Below the pieces are notes generated by a model that was given only the letters and a program-made list of their open reading frames with translations, had not been told where the DNA came from and searched no databases. The position numbers were made by a program, and so were the translations under genes. Shown here piece after piece: positions 1 to 4,196 of a stretch of 5,081 nt of DNA (its first letter is position 1; every line of letters starts with the position of its first letter). This stretch comes from Anaerolineae bacterium (GTDB taxonomy: Bacteria; Chloroflexota; Anaerolineae; Aggregatilineales; UBA3940), in NCBI GenBank assembly GCA_016926985.1, contig JAFGNO010000035.1, forward strand, positions 1 to 5,081, given 5' to 3'.

Positions 1-315
1 GATATAGCCGACGGTAATTGTGGCATTGATGGTGACTTTCTGGTGGCTGCGCATGGGCAGCAGATCGGTGATAAAGTAGACCTCAATGGCAACCACGGCC
101 ATGGCGATGGTGTGGTAAAGCATGATAATACGGCCCTCGCGCTCCGCCTGCACCAGGTCCATGTTAAAAAGCCGTACTACCACATCCCGCACACCCCACT
201 CGACCATTGGGCCGGACAGCATCCCCCAGATAGCGGTTGTCAGGGATATCAGCGCAATAGCGACCAGCGCCAGCCCCCTGGTCGAGCGAAAGAGATAGTT
301 GAACCGTTCTCGCAT
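1..315 (-). CDS. Unrecognised polytopic membrane protein, N-terminal part (cut by window edge)
   Basis: The reading frame runs on the minus strand from an ATG at 315-313 to the left edge without a stop, giving 105 residues of a longer protein. A GGAG Shine-Dalgarno (324-327) lies 8 nt before the ATG and supports this start. A short basic N-terminus is followed by a hydrophobic helix at about residues 14-34. A charged amphipathic stretch follows (about 38-62, with E39, R43, D44, E58 and R59), then a second helix (about 63-86) with a buried histidine, H68, and E78. A third hydrophobic segment begins near residue 95. H68 could be a heme or metal ligand, but that is only a suggestion. I do not recognise the family. 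The gene lies 103 nt downstream of the seven-helix protein gene on the same strand. The gap carries an inverted repeat and a TTGCG-type half-palindrome, so the gene may have its own promoter. I am confident that it is coding, but its function is unknown. Confidence 0.8.
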   Translation of the reverse strand, partial: MRERFNYLFRSTRGLALVAIALISLTTAIWGMLSGPMVEWGVRDVVVRLFNMDLVQAEREGRIIMLYHTIAMAVVAIEVYFITDLLPMRSHQKVTINATITVGYI

Positions 316-353
316 TGTTGAGACTCCGTAAATCCAGATTAAAACCCATTATC

Positions 354-370
354 AGCGTCAATATGACGCT
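354..370. repeat. 7-bp perfect inverted repeat with 3-nt loop
   Basis: AGCGTCA (354-360) and TGACGCT (364-370) are exact reverse complements separated by ATA. On the minus strand the second arm is followed by GATAATGGG rather than a run of T, so it is not a standard intrinsic terminator. It overlaps the region between the candidate -10 hexamers of the left-end gene, so it could be an operator or a 5' leader hairpin. Confidence 0.5.
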
Positions 371-393
371 ATCATACGGCAGGCTGGCTGTCC

Positions 394-407
394 TTGCGAA
401 AAAGCAA
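394..407. promoter_or_regulatory. Degenerate Crp/Fnr-type palindrome TTGCG-N4-AGCAA
   Basis: The sequence TTGCG AAAA AGCAA has the same five-base left arm and 4-nt spacer as the better palindrome at 3413-3428, with one mismatch in the right arm (AGCAA for CGCAA). It is centred at 400.5, about 85 bp before the left-end gene start. Its distance to the TATGAT hexamer at 371-376 is 27 bp centre to centre, about 5 bp shorter than the usual class II activator geometry. This weakens the case. It is called as a possible second target of the local regulator or of another Crp/Fnr protein. Confidence 0.3.
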
Positions 408-418
408 ATACGGGCGAT

Positions 419-1060
419 CTAAGCCATATTATGCCTGATATCCCGGACAAACCCGTAAGCAAAGGCCAGGCTCATGAGCAGCAGCAGTCCGGCGAGGATT
501 GACATCACCAGGTCGCCGCTGAAGAAAAGAAGCTGCTTGCCGATGGCCAGAAAAGCCAGCGCCATTCCCCCGGCATCAATCAGCAAACCACCCAGCGAAA
601 CACTGGCAAACGCGCCCCGGGTTTTGCCGGCCTTTACGGCCAGAATGGGAGCAACAAGAATAACCAGCCCGGAGATGGCATGGATAATCACCAGCACCGG
701 TGTCCCAAGCCCGGTCAGCACAAAGCGCGTGATCGCCACCAGCACCACAAATACCAGGACAAAGATCAGGTAGGGCTTTGAGTATTTCTCATAGAACTGG
801 GTGATCAGTCCCAGCGCCAATCCCGCCGGAATCAGCACGCCCACAATCTCCACCAGGGGCGAATCAAGCTGCCCGTAGCCAAAGAAAATCAGTAGCAGCC
901 CGGCGACCAGCAGCACAGCGAAGGCTACCATATAGTAGATATCGTACAGTTTCTTCTCTTTGCGATAGCGGGTGAAAAACCGCCAGAGCAGGTAGATAGC
1001 CACCAGGCCGGTCAGCAGCAGCAGTATCTGATCAAAGATATTGAATTCTGGCAGGAACAT
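419..1060 (-). CDS. Unrecognised seven-helix integral membrane protein
   Basis: This encodes 213 residues ending in TAG. The frame stays open upstream to a GTG at 1105. The ATG at 1060 is preferred because GAGGAG (1067-1072) sits 6 nt before it, and the upstream stretch reads as an acidic extension with no ribosome site. Hydrophobic segments lie near residues 10-27, 41-61, 68-88, 96-115, 120-141, 149-173 and 183-203, with a basic loop (R31 to K37, rich in R and K) after the first. That loop and the arginine-rich C-terminus (R206, R209) would both be cytoplasmic only if the helix count were even or one segment were re-entrant, so the topology is uncertain. Polar residues within or beside helices include H127, R112 and D162. 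No signal peptide, cofactor motif or known domain is recognised. The gene follows the two paralogous membrane proteins on the same strand after a 167-nt gap with a stem-loop. It is certainly coding; its function is unknown. Confidence 0.85.
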   Translation of the reverse strand: MFLPEFNIFDQILLLLTGLVAIYLLWRFFTRYRKEKKLYDIYYMVAFAVLLVAGLLLIFFGYGQLDSPLVEIVGVLIPAGLALGLITQFYEKYSKPYLIFVLVFVVLVAITRFVLTGLGTPVLVIIHAISGLVILVAPILAVKAGKTRGAFASVSLGGLLIDAGGMALAFLAIGKQLLFFSGDLVMSILAGLLLLMSLAFAYGFVRDIRHNMA

Positions 1061-1066
1061 GATTTT

Positions 1067-1072
1067 CTCCTC
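1067..1072 (-). promoter_or_regulatory. Shine-Dalgarno deciding the 1060 start
   Basis: The minus strand reads GAGGAG, 6 nt upstream of the ATG at 1060-1058. The longer in-frame start (GTG at 1105) has no comparable site, so the 213-residue product is favoured over a 228-residue one. Confidence 0.75.
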
Positions 1073-1172
1073 TATGTTTTCAACGGCATCATACTCATAA
1101 TGCACAGTATCTCACCAAATGACTCCGGGTTCCATGATCTGCGTCAACTCGGGTCGATGCAACCTGCGCACA

Positions 1173-1203
1173 GAGGGGCTGGTCTTTCCGCAGCCAGCCC
1201 CTC
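1173..1203 (-). terminator. GC-rich stem-loop after the 1228-2013 gene (weak or partial terminator?)
   Basis: GAGGGGCTGG (1173-1182) and CCAGCCCCTC (1194-1203) form a perfect 10-bp stem with an 11-nt loop. The stem begins 24 nt downstream of the stop codon at 1228-1230. On the minus strand the stem is followed by TGTGCGCAGG, with no U-tract, so it is not a standard Rho-independent terminator. It may stabilise the upstream mRNA 3' end, attenuate transcription into the 419-1060 gene, or act as a processing barrier. The hairpin is seen directly; the role is inferred. Confidence 0.45.
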
Positions 1204-1227
1204 CGGGATGATAGAGATCCAAAGGCC

Positions 1228-2013
1228 TCAGGCAGGCTCCCCCGGTTGAAGCAGCTTCTTCCCCCAGGGAAGCAGCAGAATGATGATCAATACCAGGCTG
1301 AGCATCGGTGCCGGGAAAAACATGGAGAAGTGTCCAAAGGAAAGCGTTGTCGCCATCCCCAGCGGGGTCCCGGCAACAACTGCCAGGAGTCCTGCTGCCA
1401 GCCCAACCACACGCACCCACTCGGCGGGCTTCAGGATCAGCCAGATGGTAAATACCCCCCAGCCGATTGACGCGATCCAGTTCAGGCGCTGGACAGCGAC
1501 GTAAAGCGGTGTGCCGATGACTATGATGCGATCCGTGCTTGCCACGCCGTTCATGAAGGCCAGCACAAAGGCCATCCCGGAAAACAGGCTGAAGACCAGC
1601 ACCTTCCAGTTTACCCGTCCTACCAGCCAAAGCAGGAGGACATACAGGATCAGGTTGGGCACAAAAACAATGCCGAACATTGGCGGCAGGCCGCGGCTTG
1701 CCGCCGGGATCATCGGGAAAAAGCTCCCCTGAAGGGCCAGCACATTGGCGACCACGGCCACAGGCCAGCCCCACCGCGCCTTGCTGAGAAATCCATAGGC
1801 AGCCACCGCCCACAGCACGCCGGCGATGATGCCGAAATCGTTCAGGGCGGGGATGATGAATTTGACGATTGTCTCCTCGTCCGGGCGCCCCGCGGCCACT
1901 TCGGCAGCCATCATCGGCTCGTACCACTGGGTGAAGATGATGAACATCCCGAAGATGCCCAGCAGCGCGCCAATGATGGCCAGCACTGCGCCAAGTGTAT
2001 TATTCTGCTTCAT
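1228..2013 (-). CDS. Integral membrane protein with about eight helices, paralogue of its upstream neighbour
   Basis: This encodes 261 residues. An ATG at 2031 is also in frame, but the ATG at 2013 has the Shine-Dalgarno GGAGAAGGA (2019-2027) 5 nt before it and gives a clean start, MKQNNTLG. Helices are predicted near residues 7-29, 53-75, 80-100, 110-132, 136-156, 173-194, 199-221 and 230-249. A polar loop (about 31-52, with acidic E46 and E47) follows helix 1. Shared landmarks with the 2000-2848 product include MK plus a GIF(G)MF first helix, a W-x-W-P-V start of helix 3 (W81 to V85), a GLPP-M motif (108-112), a PLY motif (169-171) and an NWI motif (178-180). These suggest common ancestry and perhaps a heteromeric complex. 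The start overlaps the upstream gene's end by 14 nt, which implies translational coupling. No known domain or cofactor motif is recognised. Confidence 0.85.
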   Translation of the reverse strand: MKQNNTLGAVLAIIGALLGIFGMFIIFTQWYEPMMAAEVAAGRPDEETIVKFIIPALNDFGIIAGVLWAVAAYGFLSKARWGWPVAVVANVLALQGSFFPMIPAASRGLPPMFGIVFVPNLILYVLLLWLVGRVNWKVLVFSLFSGMAFVLAFMNGVASTDRIIVIGTPLYVAVQRLNWIASIGWGVFTIWLILKPAEWVRVVGLAAGLLAVVAGTPLGMATTLSFGHFSMFFPAPMLSLVLIIILLLPWGKKLLQPGEPA

Positions 2014-2848
2014 GGCTGTCCTTCTCCACATAGAGGCGCTTCTTAAAGGCCGGGATCAGCAGCCATATGACCAGCGCCAGCGCCAGCAGGGCACCGTAGA
2101 GGTAATCCAGCGTGTTGGTTCGGATTATCTGCGCCGGCGCATCAATTACCAGGATGGAGAATGCCGCGATCAGGGCCATCAGCCAGCCGGATTTTTTACG
2201 CATGGCCAGCAGGGGTATGGCGATGACCAGCAGGGCCGCGCCGATCCAGTCAATATCGCCGGTCATGGTCAGCACCCACCATTCAATCCCTTCATACAGC
2301 GGCTTGCCGGGCCGGGTCATCAACTGCCGGGCTGCGCCGATGCCGATCACAAAGCTGTGCGCGGCCAGCATCCCGATGAAGGTGAACACCAGGAAATCGA
2401 CCAGCCGCTGCATCCTGTTCGACTTCTTCAGCAGCAGCAGGGTCCAGAACCCGGCCAGCCCGACAAACGTGATGATCATCGGGAGGGGGAAGCCGCCAAC
2501 CCAGCTCACGTAAGGCAGAAACATGAACATTCCACCGATGGAGGGCATGGCATAGGCCGTCAGTCCCACCGGGTAAGTCCATTCCTCCCCCTTGTAGATG
2601 AACGGGGCCAAGATAATCATGGTAATGCCGCCAATGAAGATCAGCGCCCGCCACAGGGGGTAGAAGAACGTGAAAAGCGAGAGGCCGCTGAGGAACTGCG
2701 GGCGTTCCTGGACAACCACCATCAGTTCCTCCAGGACGGGATCGAGCGAATTCTGAGTAATGAACGGCTGGACAGCGAACATAAAGATGCCAAAGACCAC
2801 TGCCAGCACAGCCAGCACCAGACGGACGGTTTGGGACGTTTCCTTCAT
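2000..2848 (-). CDS. Integral membrane protein with about eight helices, paralogue of its downstream neighbour
   Basis: This encodes 282 residues. The start is set by an ideal Shine-Dalgarno, AAGGAGG (2854-2860), 5 nt before the ATG at 2848. Predicted helices lie near residues 8-28, 60-82, 92-113, 119-141, 149-171, 198-216, 220-239 and 247-267, with a long polar segment (29-56) after helix 1. Candidate functional residues include H164 within helix 5, the T-G-D-I-D-W stretch (196-201) and D236 followed by P238. The C-terminal tail is charged and presumably cytoplasmic. Motifs W90-T-Y-P-V, G119-F-P-L-P-M and P183-L-Y match positions in the downstream protein. It is the second gene of the operon: 36 nt after the CopD-like gene's stop, and overlapping the next gene's start by 14 nt. 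I do not recognise a named family. Transport, assembly or electron-transfer roles are possible, but nothing visible separates them. Confidence 0.87.
   Translation of the reverse strand: MKETSQTVRLVLAVLAVVFGIFMFAVQPFITQNSLDPVLEELMVVVQERPQFLSGLSLFTFFYPLWRALIFIGGITMIILAPFIYKGEEWTYPVGLTAYAMPSIGGMFMFLPYVSWVGGFPLPMIITFVGLAGFWTLLLLKKSNRMQRLVDFLVFTFIGMLAAHSFVIGIGAARQLMTRPGKPLYEGIEWWVLTMTGDIDWIGAALLVIAIPLLAMRKKSGWLMALIAAFSILVIDAPAQIIRTNTLDYLYGALLALALVIWLLIPAFKKRLYVEKDSHEAE
2019..2027 (-). promoter_or_regulatory. Shine-Dalgarno inside the upstream coding region
   Basis: The minus strand reads GGAGAAGGA within the last codons of the 2000-2848 gene, 5 nt before the ATG at 2013. It decides between the two in-frame starts (2031 and 2013) and supports coupled translation of the two paralogues. 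Confidence 0.75.
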
Positions 2849-2884
2849 TATTTCCTCCTTGAGGTAAGAATTAAGCTGCGGCTA

Positions 2885-3352
2885 TCATGCTGCATAGGCG
2901 ACCAGCAAGCCGGTCAGCAGCAGGATGACCACACCCAGGCCAATATTGAGCACCAGAAGCGCGAAATTCAGTTTTTCACGGGCAGCACCACCCTGCTTTG
3001 CTGATAGGCTTCTGTAGAGAGCGGTTGCAACCATAGCCAGCATCAGGATATGCTTGATGCTTAACAGGAGCGAAAAGGTGCTGGCGAAGCTGAACAATCC
3101 GGTGAAATCCGGGCTGCGCTTGGACAGGAGAAATCCGGTCAACGCCAGCCCCACCATACTGACATAGACCAGCACGCTTTGCCGCTTTTGAACGGCGTGC
3201 ATGAATTGCTTCGTCTGGGGGCCTGGGCCGAAGACCTTCTTTGCAGCCGGGAGAGTGACGAGGCCCATGGCGATCAACCCACCGATCCACGTGACGGTGA
3301 ACAGGTCATGCAGAAAAGTCATCAGGGCAAAAACAAACGTATGTGGATGCAT
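2885..3352 (-). CDS. CopD-like four-helix membrane protein
   Basis: This encodes 155 residues and is the first gene of the minus-strand cluster. A GAGGG-type Shine-Dalgarno just upstream supports the ATG at 3352. Four helices are predicted near residues 6-33, 57-77, 85-113 and 127-152. Helix 1 carries H15-D16 followed by a W-I-G-G motif (22-25), and helix 3 starts with K100-H101. This pattern of an H...WIGG first helix and a later K/H in a following helix resembles the CopD (copper resistance D) and related HemJ-like four-helix bundles, where intramembrane histidines can bind heme or metal. H52 in the loop is a further candidate ligand. Proteins of this class are often annotated as copper-import or cytochrome-associated; no copper gene neighbours are seen here, so copper specificity is not supported. 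The gene diverges from the Crp/Fnr regulator across a region with two palindromes, and is the most likely first target of that regulator. Confidence 0.8.
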   Translation of the reverse strand: MHPHTFVFALMTFLHDLFTVTWIGGLIAMGLVTLPAAKKVFGPGPQTKQFMHAVQKRQSVLVYVSMVGLALTGFLLSKRSPDFTGLFSFASTFSLLLSIKHILMLAMVATALYRSLSAKQGGAAREKLNFALLVLNIGLGVVILLLTGLLVAYAA

Positions 3353-3380
3353 ATCTTCCCTCTCTGTACACTGACTCTAC

Positions 3381-3396
3381 TGTGATATATATCACA
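3381..3396. promoter_or_regulatory. Perfect CRP-type palindrome TGTGA-N6-TCACA
   Basis: TGTGATATATATCACA is its own reverse complement over all 16 bases and matches the CRP consensus half-sites exactly. HcpR-type regulators are also reported to use closely similar sites. The regulator encoded next door has the recognition-helix residues R187, E188 and R192 in the same spacing as R180, E181 and R185 of E. coli CRP, which read TGTGA half-sites. The palindrome overlaps the predicted -10 element of the minus-strand promoter, so binding here would most likely repress that operon and/or autoregulate the regulator gene. Confidence 0.7.
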
Positions 3397-3412
3397 ATAA
3401 CCCGGACAGGTC

Positions 3413-3428
3413 TTTGCGTTAGCGCAAA
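3413..3428. promoter_or_regulatory. Second palindrome TTTGCG-N4-CGCAAA
   Basis: TTTGCG (3413-3418) and CGCAAA (3423-3428) are exact reverse complements around TTAG, so 14 of 16 bases are symmetric. The TTGCG-N4-CGCAA form has the 14-bp FNR-like layout and resembles sites described for NnrR-type nitric-oxide regulators (recalled from general knowledge, not checked). It is centred 41.5 bp upstream of the start predicted for the minus-strand operon, the classic class II activator position. On the plus strand it would lie in the regulator's leader or promoter. Confidence 0.6.
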
Positions 3429-3477
3429 TCATCATCAGAAAATGTCTGTCTCCGTGGAGCCAGGCAGGAACAGGACT

Positions 3478-3481
3478 GGAG
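3478..3481 (+). promoter_or_regulatory. Shine-Dalgarno deciding the regulator start
   Basis: GGAG lies 8 nt before the ATG at 3490. The earlier in-frame ATGs at 3343 and 3442 lack a ribosome site. Starting at 3343 would translate straight through both palindromes. Confidence 0.6.
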
Positions 3482-3489
3482 CCAGAAGT

Positions 3490-4179
3490 ATGAATGAACT
3501 GCCAGAGATCATGGCACAGTGTCCGGTTTTCGATTCTTTAGTGGATGACCAGCGTGAGGCGGTTGCCAGCCAGGCGCTCAGGCGCAGCTTCAAGAAGGGG
3601 CGGTTGATCGCCCTGTATGGTGAAGCCTGGCCTTACCTTCTGCTGGTCGGGAAGGGGCAGCTCAGCGCGGTCAAGGAGTCCCGGGAGGGACGCCGCCTGG
3701 TTGTGCTGACTCTGGGCAGGGGAGATATATTCTGGGGGGTGGGGTTCTTTCATGAAGAACTGGTTATGCCGGTAACGCTGGAAGCCAGCAGCGACTGCCA
3801 GGTTTATCTCTGGAATCAGGAGAATCTGCTGCCCATACTGCTGAAAAACGGCCCGGCCCTGTGGGACCTCTGCCGCCTGATGATCACGCGCATGTGGGAG
3901 GTCAGTGAGATTGTTGAGGGGCTGGCCTTTCAGCCAGTGGCCGTTCGCCTGGCGCGCTTCATCGTCGATCATTATGGAGATGTGGCCCAGACCCCGATGG
4001 CCCGCACCCTGACGCTGGATGAGATGGCCGCCAGGGTGGGCTCAACCCGTGAGCAGGTCTGCCGTATCCTGTACCGTTTCTCGGACGAGGGGATGATCGA
4101 GATTACACGAACCGAGTTTACCATTACCGATCCGGAAGGTCTGGTGGATCTGCTCGATTCGGGAGCAGGGAAGAACTGA
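3490..4179 (+). CDS. Crp/Fnr-family transcriptional regulator
   Basis: The product has 229 residues, a typical length for the family; the frame is open from 3343, but the ATG at 3490 has a Shine-Dalgarno and clears the operators. Order of parts: a cyclic-nucleotide-binding-like beta-roll (about 13-118), a dimerisation helix (about 121-148) and a winged helix-turn-helix (about 155-215). The recognition helix reads STREQVCR (185-192), with R187, E188 and R192 spaced as in CRP, so a TGTGA-type target is expected, and one lies 94 bp upstream. In the phosphate-binding segment (about 79-97, FWGVGFF onward) the CRP glutamate and arginine that hold cAMP are replaced, so cAMP is unlikely to be the signal. 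The four cysteines (11, 103, 128, 191) do not form an FNR iron-sulfur motif. The M-P-V-T-L-E-A stretch recalls DNR/HcpR-like members that respond to nitric oxide or redox signals, but the effector cannot be read from sequence. Confidence 0.92.
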   Translation: MNELPEIMAQCPVFDSLVDDQREAVASQALRRSFKKGRLIALYGEAWPYLLLVGKGQLSAVKESREGRRLVVLTLGRGDIFWGVGFFHEELVMPVTLEASSDCQVYLWNQENLLPILLKNGPALWDLCRLMITRMWEVSEIVEGLAFQPVAVRLARFIVDHYGDVAQTPMARTLTLDEMAARVGSTREQVCRILYRFSDEGMIEITRTEFTITDPEGLVDLLDSGAGKN

Positions 4180-4196
4180 ACCGGTCTGCCAATCTG

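Larger units (their letters stand above)
316..418 (-). other. Intergenic spacer with possible promoter for the left-end gene
   Basis: This 103-nt gap separates two co-directional membrane-protein genes and is more A+T-rich than the flanking coding sequence. On the minus strand it contains, in order, a TTGCG-AAAA-AGCAA degenerate palindrome (394-407), a TATGAT hexamer (371-376) resembling a sigma70 -10 box, a 7-bp inverted repeat (354-370), a GATAAT hexamer (348-353) and the Shine-Dalgarno of the left-end gene. No convincing TTGACA-like -35 box is spaced for either hexamer, which would fit an activator-dependent promoter. The assignment is inference from sequence alone. Confidence 0.4.
3353..3489. 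promoter_or_regulatory. Divergent promoter/operator region between the membrane operon and the regulator
   Basis: This 137-bp region separates the minus-strand operon start (3352) from the regulator start (3490). It carries two palindromes with centres at 3388.5 and 3420.5, which are 32 bp or about three helical turns apart, so both lie on the same DNA face. For the minus strand, a site centred at 3420.5 placed at -41.5 predicts transcription start near 3379. The -10 hexamer then falls exactly on TATATA (3386-3391), preceded by TG as in an extended -10. The corresponding -35 is poor, as expected for an activated promoter. For the plus strand the evidence is weaker: CTGACT (3371-3376) and CACAAT (3393-3398) with a 16-bp spacer, or the symmetric TATATA itself. 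The promoter positions are inference. Confidence 0.55.

Noticed and set aside
384..394. Minus-strand AAGGACAGCCA here repeats the ribosome-site sequence found at 2012-2022
   Set aside because: An 11-base match with no start codon or reading frame after it here. It is most likely coincidence rather than a repeat element or a lost gene.
1061..1105. 15-residue upstream extension of the seven-helix protein from a GTG at 1105
   Set aside because: There is no ribosome site before the GTG, while GAGGAG is ideally placed for the ATG at 1060.
1088..1118. Possible sigma70 promoter for the 419-1060 gene (minus-strand TTGGTG at 1113-1118 and TATGAT at 1088-1093)
   Set aside because: The spacer is 19 bp and the -35 box is poor. 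It is too weak to list as a feature, though a promoter in this gap remains possible.
1826..3004. Long plus-strand open frame of 392 codons opposite the membrane operon
   Set aside because: It is antisense to three well-supported genes. Its product is rich in Q, H, D and R with no fold-like pattern, and it has no ribosome site. It is a shadow of the GC-biased minus-strand codons.
3343..3489. 49-residue N-terminal extension of the regulator from the ATG at 3343
   Set aside because: It would translate both palindromes and overlap the divergent gene's start. The extension has no domain character, and the ATG at 3490 has a Shine-Dalgarno and gives the usual family length.
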